The notes beneath the pieces were generated by a model. It was not told where the DNA came from. It did no database searches and worked only from the letters and a program-made list of their open reading frames with translations. The position numbers and the translations under genes were made by a program. From Cercozoa sp. M6MM (taxonomy: Eukaryota > Endomyxa: Ascetosporea), in NCBI GenBank assembly GCA_040357565.1, contig JBDODJ010000017.1: a stretch of 64,000 nt of DNA, one strand, 5' to 3'. Positions 22,080 through 32,868 of the stretch are shown here, one piece after another (positions within the stretch are counted from its first letter, which is position 1; the number at the start of each line of letters is the position of its first letter).

Positions 22080-22417
22080 GCCGGCACTCCTCGTGTGACC
22101 TTCCCTCCCCTCTCTCATTTGATCTTCGGTGTCGACTTGGACTCGGCTCGACTCGCTCTGCACAACTGCAAGAGGAAAAACTGAGGACTGTTTTTTGTTT
22201 TATCTTCGCTTGTTTTATGATCTGTACAACGGAACGGTGCTGCGCTAACGGCGCTGTGCTAGCTCGACTAGCCCAGAGGGCCCGGAGCGGAGAGTGAAAA
22301 GAAGCGGAGGAGCCGGCCGTCCGGTCATCTGGTCAACTCGCGAAATAACGTTGTGCCAAAAATGCTATGAAAGCCGCTTTTTTGCACTAATTTTTTGCTT
22401 TTGTGCGTGAGGGTTCT

Positions 22418-22789
22418 ATGAGTCTGCGTTTTGTGGCCTGCTCGAGGCGGTTTGGATCCGCGAGCTCAAGAAAGTTGCATTCGTCATTGCCTGTCAGGAT
22501 GAGGCAGTCGCGGCGTTTAGCAACCGCTGCTGAGAACATAGAGACGGCGAAGAAAGAGCTTGAAGCAATCGCTAAAGGCACAGCTGATCGTAATCTGTCC
22601 GCTTTTTAATGCCTTACTGTACTGGCACCATATTACGCCGCTGGTAATTTAGGTGGCTCGGCCTTGTACATGCAGCCGATGATTGTCGTGTCGCTTTGTG
22701 GATTCTTGGGGAGCATGCTTCTGTATCATTACCTGGTATCGGAGGGCGAAGAGGAGGAGGAAAAATCTCGTTGGCGTTTCAGTTTGTAA
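22418..22789 (+). CDS. Small single-pass membrane protein with mitochondrial-type presequence, 102 aa
   Basis: Exons 22418-22589 and 22653-22789 join in phase (codon CGT across the intron). The N-terminal 40 residues (MSLRFVACSRRFGSASSRKL, then more Arg/Ser) contain no acidic residue and look like a mitochondrial targeting peptide. A short helix ENIETAKKELEAIAKG follows, then one hydrophobic segment MIVVSLCGFLGSMLLYHYLV and an acidic tail EGEEEEEKSRWRFSL with TAA. The layout suggests a small inner-membrane subunit, for example of a respiratory or import complex. The family is not recognised and the function is not assigned. Confidence 0.62.
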
Positions 22790-23185
22790 AACTCTTTCTG
22801 CAGTCTCAACGAAATGCGTAATAGGTTCTCTTCTCTCTGACAACGGTTGCATTGTGATAGTCAACGCTTCCGCGAGATTTGGTCAAAAGACGACGGCAAG
22901 CCAGAGTAACGTCTCTCCGGCTCGATCCGATTCAGTTTAATTGTGACTTTGACTCGTTCGTGGTCATGTGGGTTCGGACCAAATAAACCAAACCAAACCC
23001 CCTCACTCCAACTGAACTGTCACGCTAAATTTACGTTAAGACTGAACAACTCAACGATCGCCTATCCTACTCACTGACAGTCGAACCTGACAGCGCAGAA
23101 TTCGAAGACTCGTCGTAAATTACTGACAGTGTTTGTGATCTGATCTCAGTCATGTTGGAATACAGTTACAGGAAGAGTCAGTGAT

Positions 23186-23999
23186 TTAACGAAAAGAGAA
23201 GAACAGCGCTGAGATGAAGCAGGCGTTGAAGCATACAGCAGTCGACAAAGAAGCAGCACTCGATGAATTGGTGTAAATGTCCTGTATCAGGCGCTGCACT
23301 GCCTCGATGCGGTGCAAAATTTCCTGCATAAATTTACATGACGCACTCAAGCTTGTAGTCTCGTGTTCTGGGAAAGACCTGATGAGACGCGAGTAGTCCC
23401 GGCGAAGAAGCACCAAAGTACACAGTCAGCGCTCCGTCATTGTAGCGATCGATCGTGTATTGACCAGTTGTCGAACGAGCCAGCTGAGGCAACTCGTAGC
23501 GCACCCGAACGCCTTGTGTCTCGCCGTAACTGTCGCAGGCTTGAGTAACCCTGCGCAACATTTGATGCACTTTGCGAGTGTCGCGTCCTCTTTTGCAAAA
23601 CACGAGAGCGTTGCGTGTGTGCAGCATCTGCGAGAGGTCAGCTTGTGCCTGAGATTTTGTGAGAGTGTCCAACTTGGCACGAGTCACTTCGACCCTCGCT
23701 TGCGATGAAGCATTCGCACATGCTGACCCGTGTACCCAGACCCTGCCATGTCCGGTGATGATATTCAAGGGATGTTCCAGGTCCCATCCTGCTGCAAATT
23801 ACGCTACTTTTTTCGTGAGTAAGAGCTGATTGGTAGTCATACCATCGTGCTTTTTGCATTGCGTGATTCCGCGCTGCAAGTGCGATGTCACTTCGGAGTA
23901 TTTTGTCGAGTGAAAGTCGATTTGGCACCGTTGTGCACTTGAACCCGAAACGCTCATTATGACCAAGAGCCCGATCGCTGAGAGTGACAATCCCGTCAT
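23186..23999 (-). CDS. Type I membrane protein of unknown family, 235 aa
   Basis: Exons (sense order) 23999-23843, 23791-23379 and 23323-23186 keep phase; introns are 51 and 55 nt. Signal peptide MTGLSLSAIGLLVIMSVSGS, then an ectodomain with HPLNIITGHGRVWVHGSAC, KLDTLTKSQAQADLSQML, RDTRKVHQMLRRVTQACDS and TGQYTIDRYNDGALTVYF. A helix EILHRIEAVQRLIQDIY precedes a C-terminal hydrophobic segment (SLSTAVCFNACFISALFFSF) ending FR and TAA, so almost no cytoplasmic tail. The topology recalls p24 or nuclear-envelope fusion proteins, but no diagnostic motif is visible and I leave it unassigned. An apparent 14-nt intron at the last junction is avoided by using the AG|GTCTTTCC donor. Confidence 0.65.
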
Positions 24000-24457
24000 G
24001 ATGCTGGCTTGTGCTATACAAGAGCACTATGCAGGCAGTTTTCGCTCAAGGATTGGCATGCGACATGGCACGCCTCGCATTCTGTCCACGTTGTTCGGAC
24101 TTGCTGTACAGTACAGCAACAGCACATCCAGAAATCTAGACACGTGGGTGCCTCGGGCGGAAAAACAAAAACAAACTCAAGTCCGAACAAATACTAGCTT
24201 CATTGACTACAATAACACCTAAACTAGTGTCACACACTACTGAACACGTTTAGTGGTTTAATCAAGGTAATTTGGGGCCCAAGCTGTGATCATTTCCTCC
24301 TGGCTCAAAAATTGGGCCGCCCGAAAGGGGTGGGTTCACCAACGCAAAGGGGATTTGAGAGTAAACTTATAGTATCATAAGTTTACAGCCGACTGATGGT
24401 GCTATGAGTACAATGTGTTCAGAGTTCAGAGGCGAAGACGCTGGGGCGCCGGCAACT
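24000..24457. other. Intergenic stretch between two minus-strand genes
   Basis: About 460 bp with no coding frame of note. It should carry the promoter of the type I membrane protein gene (start 23999) and the 3' end of the gene at 24458. It contains AAGTTTAC/GTAAACTT inverted copies around 24362-24386. Confidence 0.4.
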
Positions 24458-26394
24458 TTAGTGGCGTCGCAGGTGGCGTGACAGCCAGCCTTCTCGTCCT
24501 TGATCTACAATACAGTATGTACAGCAGCATGTAACAACACCACCGTAGGTCAGAGAGGAAGGAGAGCTTACGGCCACTGGTACGGTACTCGCGAGAGTAC
24601 TCGTACTCGTGATGTCGGTGACCGCCGCCATGCGTCTCGTGCTTGTGTTCATGTCGGTGGTAGCGGTGTTCTCCGTACGGGCCGTGCATGACCTGGTGGT
24701 GCCGTTCGTGCGACTCGCTGCTGTGGTGGCGACGGTGTGGCTACACAGAGGTCACACACCGTCAAAAGTGGCATCAGGACACCTGCATAGAAAAGAAAAG
24801 AAACGACCCACCTCGTGGAAGGATTCCACACGCCCGCCATGATGCACGCGAGTGCCCGAGCCGCCCTGTCGAACAAGTTCGTCGCGCTGTTGACGCGTCG
24901 CACGCAGCTCCTGCTTGGCCTTGTCCAAGTCGGACAGAGCGTCCACTGCGCCAATTCTCAAACATCAAAACCCAAACTGTGACAAGCTGCAAAGCTCTCG
25001 GTTTACTCAGTCGGAGCTGCAGCTGATCGGCGCGTTTTTCGAGTCGCCGGCGCATGACTTGTTCTTCGTCTTTCTCTACAAAGACAATACTATACAGGTC
25101 AATTTTTGTGCACAAAGACAACAAAGAAACCTTGGTTGGCAATGGCTGCCAAGTCTCGCCACTGACGCGCTTCAGTCACAGCACCGGCGGCCCTGGAAAA
25201 CTCAAGCAGAGATAGCACCCGTTTGCAAAGAGTAAAAATAAGCTTTAAGTAAAGTACTTGCTGTTGTCAGTACGCATATTTTCTACAGTTTCAGCAAGTC
25301 GTTCGTTCTCGCGGCGAAGACGGTCGTTCTCCTGTTCAAACAAAACGAATAAATTTAATAAGTTTAGAATTTAATTTTTAAGACTTGAAATGCTCTGATG
25401 GTAAATTTACAGCTCGCACGTGCGCAATGTCACGTTTGTCCATCTCATCCTGCGAGCGCTGCCGACGTGTCGCCTCCATGCCTGCACAGGAGTTGTGTTC
25501 ATATAGTGAGATAGCAAGGGACCAAACACACCGATCTGTCCAGGAGAAGCCTCTTCCTTGTAGCCACTGCGTTCGCGACCACGTTCGACTTCTCGCTCCT
25601 CCATGTGCGGACTGCGACGGCGCTGGCTTTCGCGACGGCCATACTCTTCCTCGCGGCGACTGTATCGTTCCTCTCGGCGGCCATACTCGCCACCGGGACG
25701 ACTGTACTCGCGACGTTCCCCCTTGCCAGTTGCGTACTGCGACAAACGGCGCTGTGCGTCACTCTGAGGCACCGGTTCTGCAAGAAACTTATCGTGTACT
25801 TCTAAATTATTGGGGTGAAAGTGAAGGTACCGAGTGGGCCTTCGTGTCGCTCGAAGCGTTCTTCGACACGGCGTTCTTCTTCTACACAGCAGTACAGTTG
25901 GGGTGATAAGGTAGATGGGAAGACAAAGTACCGTATCGGGGTTTACGACTGCCGTAGCGACCTTCCTTTCGTTCAATGTCGCGTTCGGCACCATAGGACC
26001 GTTGGCCACCACCTCGGTATTCTCTACCCTCGTCCTCTTTCTGCATGCGCTCTGCCAGCATACACACACACACACAGATATAACTATTCAATGATAAAAG
26101 AGCAGAGTTAACATATACCAAACGGGTCCTCTTCTCGTCGACCGCGATTTTCGATGCGACCGCTGACTTGCTCTTGTTTAAGCGCCTGGTCCGTCGATTC
26201 CTCGACGTGGGCCGGCTTGCGCTGCTCGCGACGACGCTCGCTGCTCGAGAGACTGGACGGCGATTCCGATCGACGCTGTCTCTGAAAGAAAGGAGTTATT
26301 TCTCACTGATAGTTGGCGTGTGGCGCAGTTGGAAAAATACCTCACGTCGCTCGGGCTCGTTTTGTCGCCCGCGCATTGAAGAGAAGAATTGCAT
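24458..26394 (-). CDS. Arg/Glu-rich, His-tailed coiled-coil protein
   Basis: Start MQFFSSMRGRQNEPERRE joins in phase to RQRRSESPSSLSSSERRREQ and continues to REEDPF. The next exons are ERMQKEDEGREYRGGGQRSY/GAERDIERKEGRYG and the repeat-like EYSRPGGEYGRREERYSRRE. A coiled coil follows: RDIAHVRAENDRLRRENERL, then DEEQVMRRRLEKRADQLQLR and DKAKQELRATRQQRDELVRQ. The last exons are His-rich (HGPYGEHRYHRHEHKHETHG) and end GHQGREGWLSRHLRRH with TAA. Composition resembles RS/RE splicing regulators or cytoskeletal linkers, but no RRM or other fold is present. Function not assigned. Several intron boundaries are approximate. Confidence 0.6.
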
Positions 26395-26626
26395 GTTTTC
26401 TCAATTTTGCTTTCCCCGCCTCCTGGCTTTTGGTCAGTCTCTTTCAAGGCTAGCTCTGTCGACACTCGCTGCAACAAAGTCGAGTACGCAGGGTAGACTC
26501 GAGATTCGTCCAAACTGCCACCAACCCGAAGTTGGCACGCGGCTCCCAGCCATACTGCATCGCTCTTTGGGTTTTTTGGCAACAGCTTCCAGTAACTTTC
26601 ACCTGCGTCGTGCTCGACCGTTAGCC
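26395..26626. promoter_or_regulatory. 232-bp divergent intergenic region
   Basis: It separates the start codons of the Arg/Glu-rich gene (minus) and the next plus-strand gene. A shared promoter is inferred from arrangement only; no element was identified. Confidence 0.45.
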
Positions 26627-28428
26627 ATGCCACGGGACTTCTCAGTTAAAACACCGGCAGTTCAAGTGAGCAGTGTTCAACACTATGCAGGTTCTATCAT
26701 TGGAGGACAGCATTCTATTGTGTGACCGAGTTTCGCTGCAGGTAGAAAAATCAGCTGGTGTTTTCTGACACAAATGTTCCTTTCCAAAGCGCTGCATAGA
26801 CAATAGTGCGAAACAGCTTCTCATCCGATGAGATACAAGTGGTCGCGGCGTTGTTGCTTCGCGCAGTGTCGGACGTTCTGCAGTTTGCGCGTGTCCAAGA
26901 TTACGTCAGGTTGTTGCCTTCGCGAGTAACGAAGAGCATTTTGCTTCCTTCCAGTTTCGAACAAAGTCTGTGGGTTATGCTAGAACGTGGTAACACTGAT
27001 ATTTTTTGAGTTGGGCAGCACTGAATGAATTATTTTACTATTGAAAACACTGCAGCAAGTGAGGACAGAGTGAAGCAAGCATCCGAGCACTTGTTCAGTC
27101 AGAGTCTACGTCTGTTCGAGCAGAGCAACAAGCACCCGAGTCCTTTGGCGGCGTGGATGCGTTCAATTTGTTTGTTGCCATGCTGTCGACTGTTGCAGTT
27201 TCAAACTGACGACACAGCAAGTGAGCTGTACGATGAGGCTTTGTATCGATGCAAAGCGATGATCAAACATTGGAGACATCGAGGGCGAGAGTACTCTGTC
27301 TACAATAAAGTGAAGTTGCTTTGCTTTACCATTTTGGTATTGCAGTTGCTGGGTTCACATTAACACGCTGACGCAAAACAACGTCGATTCGGTGCAAGAC
27401 GAGCTGTCTGCGATCCTGCGACACATCCTGGTCGGCAACACGGGCATTCTCAAGTTCCTCTCGAGTCGAAAGTACATGTTTCAGAGCGTCTGCTCGACGC
27501 TGCTGACTGTTCCTCATCAAGATGTGTATCGGTACTTTTAAAAAAGATGCTATATTGATCGGTAAACTGAAGTAAATTTGCAAGTTATTTGTAGTGCACT
27601 CGAGACCTACAAGCAAGTCGTGCAGGTGCCCTTTCGGTGCTTTGTGCACGCGAAACCTCGGTGGTTGAGTGGTAGCTCTTACATTCTAGCTGTAGTGTAG
27701 GTTGACTTGTGCTAGTTTTGTTAATTCTAGAGTGGAAACTGCGATGGTTGTTGCAGCCAGAAGATGAGAATCTCGTGTTCTCGCAAGAGTTTCTGCTGCA
27801 CGTGCTCGTGAAGTGCGTGGCTGACGGTTTGTGCGGAACAATCGACACTACGACGGTTGTGTCGGTTCTTCGATCACTCACTGAGCACGCGGAGCGTGTT
27901 GGCGTCATGCACATGCAAACCACGCTCGTGCCAACAACTATCAAGTCGGCAATCGACCTTTACTTCTTTGACCCTCACTACACGGATATTGACAACACCG
28001 ACTGTTCGATTCCACAGTTGCCATGGTCCGAGTTGAGACAGCTTGTGCGTGCTGTCAGCAAGAAGAAGCAGCTGTCACTGCGAGTGCTCCAGTCCATCCA
28101 AGTGGAGAGCACAAGCTCAGTGCTTGCTCAAGACGTACTGGATTGGACCACGTTTCTACTACACACTGACACTGACCAAAACCCCTCCGCTGCTGTGCGC
28201 TGTATTCAACGAATACAGCAGTACGCAAGACACCTGCTCTTGGACTTTTTCGACGACATTCGTAAACTGGCTTGTTCTTTCCATACCACTGGCAGTTCAT
28301 TGAAATGGCTGTGTGTAGTGCCGGCGCGCGTCAATGTGCCGCCAGATGTGGCACAACTTGTCGTTTCAATGCTTGCAGTCGATCCGCTGAGTGGTGACTT
28401 GGACTTCCTGCTTCCAACTTTGACGTGA
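26627..28428 (+). CDS. Unknown helical-repeat-like protein, multi-exon
   Basis: Start MPRDFSVKTPAVQ joins to VLSLEDSILLCDRVSLQ, then TIVRNSFSSDEIQVVAALLL. Further exons: FEQSLWVMLER, DRVKQASEHLFSQSLRLFEQ, SELYDEALYRCKAMIKHWRH, DELSAILRHILVGNTGILKF, ALETYKQVVQ and a long final exon (LLQPEDENLVFSQEFLLHVL ... LVVSMLAVDPLSGDLDFLL). That frame stops at 28428. A second coding-like stretch (ISEQLDGPVTEQKPLLG ... VYEETNDVIHL, stop near 28570) lies in another frame and may be a last exon. The protein is helical and leucine-rich throughout. Its style resembles the unknown gene at 1110-2893 but no alignment was possible. Function unknown. Confidence 0.5.
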
Positions 28429-28788
28429 TCAGTGAACAACTGGACGGGCCGGTCACGGAACAGAAGCCGTTGTTGGGAAAAGTGAACTACTACGCTATGA
28501 TTTTACGCGACGGAAAGTTGCGTCGAAGTACGACAGTCTACGAAGAAACCAACGATGTAATTCACCTGTAGCAGTCCTGGGGTGAGTTATAAGCGCATAA
28601 ATATACAGTACAGTAGCCGTAATCCCGTCCACTGCCCGCTTCGGGTGCCATCCTACCCCTTTTGAAATTCCCCCACGCGAGCTCTGAAAGATACTATGGT
28701 AAAAGAAAGACACCGAACTACGCCCGGCCTGGGCGCGGTCTGAGCGATGACGTGCCGGCTGCTTAATCCAGGACTGGCGTTGCGCACT

Positions 28789-31700
28789 TCAAAAATGCAG
28801 CTGCTGCGGCAAGAGCGTGCTGTGGGCCGTGTGATTGTGCCGCGAGGCCGAGGTGCCCGTGGCAACCGTTCCCGGAGCATCTGGCGCTGTCCGGAAGCGC
28901 TGCTTGCCGCGTGGGTCGGTCCGAGGCGTGTGTGACATGCGATTGAAGCGCTGTGTCACCGAGGCTAGCACGTGCGTCGTGTCACGCATGGCCGCCTGTG
29001 CGATCAACGAAATAATAAGAGAGCGATATGTGTTTCAAACTAAAGCAAACCTCAGTTGCACTGGCTGCCCGCCGGGGACTCCAGGACACTACAGTATATA
29101 CAGATTATATATATCTGCATGTGTATGTTATAAGATGGCTACTGTTCTGCGTGGCGTCCACAAAGTCATGCGCCGTGACGCCGGCGTGCTCGTGGTCGCC
29201 GAGGTTGAGCGTGCGATCGCCGTCGGCGTCGTTCTCCTTGTCGTCCAGAGGACGGGGTTGCGCACGTGACTGTAATTATATACAAATATATATACATATA
29301 AAGATATACATATATATAAAGATATACATATATATACAAAGATAAATATATATATATATATATCAACATATATATATAAACACATATATATATATATATT
29401 TATAGATACATGTTGACGGGGTACATTGGGACGTGCGTCAGGCCGAGGTGACGGCGGAGCCACGTGCAGCACGTGCGAGGCACGCAGCACGCGCGAGTGG
29501 TGCTGCAGCGCGTGCACCAGTCGGAGCAGACGCGGCTCGTCCAAGAGCACGAGACCAGGCACGTCGCGATTGCGCACGTGTCTCAGTAGGCGCTGCGCGG
29601 CCGGTACCGTGGCCAGTAGAACGCACTGCGCGGCACGGCACTGCCGCATGCGGCGCCACAACTGATGCGCCTCGGTGCGACCCAGCTGGCCCTGTCGCAA
29701 CTGGTACGCATGTACCACTGCCTGTACTGGCTGCGATGGCGATTCCTGCAGGTGCCACTCGACGATATGTGCACGTGCGTACTCCGACTTGGCCGAGCGA
29801 ATCGGCGTTCCTTCCATAGACTGGGGGAGGTAGGTAGTAAAAGGGAGTAAGGGGGAAGGGCTACCGTATCGAGTTGGAAACTTTCGTTGTCGGTTGGTGA
29901 GGCAGCTGCCGTTCCGTACGGTGTCGGTGATGGTGACAGGGACACTGCCTCCTGTGTGTNNNNNNNNNNNNNNNNNNNNNNNNNNNNNNNNNNNNNNNNN
30001 NNNNNNNNNNNNNNNNNNNNNNNNNNNNNNNNNNNNNNNNNNNNNNNNNNNNNNNNNNNAAAGGGAGGGATGGAAGGGGAGGGGAAATGCACCAGCAGTA
30101 TGCGCACAGCTTCGGTGAACTGCGACGGTGTAGCACGTGTCAACCGGGCCACAAACTCCCTACTCGCGGGGGGGGGGGTAGGGGGAGGGGGTAAATTAGA
30201 CCAGTAGTACCTAGCGAAACTGGACAATTCGAGTGGCTGAACCGCATCGGCCAGAGCTAGTGCCTGGGGGTACGGGAGGTAGGGAGTAAAGGGGCAAGGA
30301 TAAGAGCGAGGTACCTGTTGCACACTGGCATTGGTCGGTGTGGCTCCCAGTGTGGGTGGCGAGGTGGCCTTGTCACTGTTGTTGTTGTTATTTTCGATGT
30401 TGCTATTATCGTTGTTGTGGTTATTTTCGCTGTGGGTACTTTCGTTGTTGTTATTTTCGTTGTTGTTGGGGGTAGTGCACTCAGAGGAGGTGTCCACCTC
30501 GGGCACAGGCGGCGTGGCAGGTGCCACAGCGAGTCGCACCGTCGGCGCCACCGCTCGCAGCAGCGGCAGCAGCGTGGTGTCTCTGCCCACCAGTGTCGCC
30601 GACTGCTCGTGCGCTGCGCTGTCGAACTGACTCGTCGCACTGGAGGGGAGGGGGTAAAGAGGGTCAGGGTGGGGGCAGGAGAGTAAAGTACACGACAACA
30701 CAAGTAGCGTCGAGTTGTGCAGCCAGTGAGGCGGCACGTCGCACTTCCTCCACCGACACAGACCGACCTTGTCGCTGGATGCAGGTCACCAGGACACTCT
30801 GACCCTGCCACTTGGCCCGCACTCGCAGGGGACTCTCCTCTGGAACACCGGAGGCGAGGGTAAGGGCAAGGGGTGGGGAGGGGGTAAAGATACCATAAAC
30901 TTGAAGTTGCTCCAGTTTGGCCGCCTGCAGCAGCGCAAAAACCATGCGGCGCCACTGCGTCGCATCTGCGTCCAGCAGTCTCTGGGGGGGGGAGGGTAAA
31001 GGGGTAAAGGTGGGGAGCGGGGAGGTAGAGATACCTGCAGCAACACATGAGCCTCGGCGTCGGAGGCATCGCTGGCGGCCAGCAGGTGCTGCACAAAGTG
31101 CTGCGACAGCACCGTGTCCTCGTTGGATGACACTTGTCCCAACAGCGACTCGGTGTCTCCCGGTACCACCGAGGTAGCTGCTGCCGTAGGCGAGATGTTC
31201 TGCATCAAGAAGGCCACGGTGCGACGAGATGTGCGCACGATGGCGCGCAGTCGTGCCAGGTCGGCCTCCTGCGCCGCGATCCTGCCGCGTATCTCGTCGG
31301 CACGCCGCACTTCCTCCTGGGGCACATGGCAAATAACAAGAAGTAACGGGGTGTCAAGCACACACCTCCTGCGCACGCAGACTCTCACGCATCTGCGTCA
31401 GCAGTTCTTCATTGCTCTCCTGCCGACGCGTCAGCACGTCGTGCTGCTCTTGCGAGACACGCAGCCTGGGGTAGGGGGCAGGTCGGGGGTAAGGGCAGGG
31501 GGTAAGGGCAGGGGGTAAGGGGTAAGGGTAGGTAGGAGATAAGGAAGTAAGGTAGGGGTACGACTCGTTGGCAGCGTCGAGTTGCAGGTGGCGTTTCTGT
31601 AGCGCCTCCTCGAGAGTGCGTCGCTGCTGCTGCTCCTGCCGAAGCGAGTGCTGCATCTCCTCCAGCGCTGTCTGCGCCGCATCGGCCGCCAGTCGCGCCG

Positions 31701-32286
31701 CCGCCAGTTCCGACGACAGACGCGTCGTTCGCGCTCGCTCCTCCGATAGCAAATTGCGCGAAGTCTACTCCCAGAAGGGGTAGGGGATAGGGGGAGCTGG
31801 GGGGAGGGGGTAAGGCACCTCCAATTCGTCCTCGAGCGCCTGGCGCACCTCGCCGGTCGGAATCAACTGTCGCAGTGCTTCGTCCAAGGAAGTACGTGCT
31901 GCCAGCTGCGTCTGTAGCGTCTTATTCCGCGTGTGCAACGAAGCGTTCGCCTCCTGAAGTTGTTGTCGCTGCGCGTCCAGCAACAACACGCGCTGCTTGA
32001 GTGCCGAGGCCTCTCGCTGCGACGCCTCGCTCTTCTGCCGCTCCTTCTCACACTTGTGCTGCCACTGCGCGCACCGCTCCTGCTCTGCCTGCAAGGCACG
32101 TGTCAAAAACACCACTGCCTCGGCACGTGGTGTGTCCTGCAACACAAGCACACAAACAAACATCGCCGGCTCACACGTGCCACACACAACGACAAAACTT
32201 ATCACAAATTTTTCGAAAATGGCAGTTGGCACTGATCGGCGCACCTCATCGCGTTGCGATTCCTCCTGCTGACTCGACGCCTCCAT
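28789..32286 (-). CDS. Long coiled-coil protein with Asn/Ser-rich insert
   Basis: Start MEASSQQEESQRDE joins in phase to DTPRAEAVVFLTRALQAEQE. Continuous coiled coil follows over several exons (LLSEERARTTRLSSELAAAR, EEMQHSLRQEQQQRRTLEEA, EEVRRADEIRGRIAAQEADL). Later exons look globular: RLLDADATQWRRMVFALLQA, LRVRAKWQGQSVLVTCIQRQ, VEEVRRAASLAAQLDATCVV and YARAHIVEWHLQESPSQPVQ. An Asn-rich segment is encoded by GTT/TTA-type repeats (plus strand about 30370-30475). The C-terminus is TTHVLASVTQRFNRMSHTPR...LPQQLHF with TGA. A 100-N gap (29960-30059) falls in or beside an exon. Introns are rich in G-runs (plus strand) and TA repeats. The protein may be a centrosomal, ciliary or Golgi-type coiled coil; no family assigned. 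Confidence 0.6.
29268..29412. repeat. TA/ATATATAC microsatellite inside an intron
   Basis: About 145 bp of ATATATACA/AAAGATATAC units, ending in pure TA stretches. It separates two exons of the minus-strand coiled-coil gene and expands that intron well beyond the usual 60 nt. Confidence 0.9.
29960..30059. other. Assembly gap (100 N)
   Basis: One hundred N bases inside the minus-strand coiled-coil gene. The frames on either side cannot be joined reliably. Confidence 0.98.
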
Positions 32287-32868
32287 TGGCACGCCGGTAA
32301 CGCGCCCCAACCTGTGGCGAGAACTATTTGGCACCTCTTGGCAAGATTTTAAATGGTGCTGAGGTGCTTTCGTGGCTACGCTGTAGACGCAATGCGGCCA
32401 TAGAACAGTGTGTCAAAGTGTTACTACTATATTAGAGGGTTTAATTGACCGAATGCAGCGATCGCTGCGATAGAAACGATTTACTTGACAAGAGTGTTGG
32501 GATCGCACCCTAAAACTCTCGCGCTGGGCCAAGAAAAGTCGAGCAAAACACTAGCAACTTGACAGATCACAGCTTGTATATACCAGGCGAGTCACCAGTG
32601 TAGAGCACAGCGTGCCAGGACACACAGGCGGTTCGTAGGGTGATCCGTGTGACCGGGCTGGGAAGCAAAATTTCCCCCAAGGATCCTGGGCCGCTCACTA
32701 ATCACTGCATCAGGCACGAATTCGACAAGAGAGTGCTCTAGTGGTGTTTCACGTCTACTCTAACGACACATTCTGTAAGCAGACAGTTTTTTCTGTTGGG
32801 CGTGCAATGTTGTTCCTTTCTTGCTCTGATCGACCGTTTTCCTCGCCCTAACATGTTAGGCGCAACGA
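32287..32868. promoter_or_regulatory. Divergent intergenic region, about 580 bp
   Basis: It lies between the starts of the coiled-coil gene (minus, 32286) and the deubiquitinase gene (plus, 32869). There is no convincing coding frame. Promoters of both genes are expected here; no specific motif was recognised. Confidence 0.45.

Noticed and set aside
23324-23337. A 14-nt intron (GTAAATTTATGCAG), reminiscent of ciliate mini-introns
   Set aside because: A 55-nt intron using AG|GTCTTTCC upstream and the same acceptor keeps the frame and matches the usual intron length here.
27655-27725. tRNA-like A-box (TGGTTGAGTGGTAGCTC) inside an intron
   Set aside because: No matching B-box (GGTTCGAxTCC), no acceptor-stem pairing and no plausible anticodon arm. 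It lies in an intron of the helical-protein gene.
29205-29250. EF-hand loop (NDADGDRTLNL) in the long coiled-coil protein
   Set aside because: Gly is not at loop position 6 relative to the acidic residues, the hydrophobic at position 8 is Arg, and there is no Glu at position 12.
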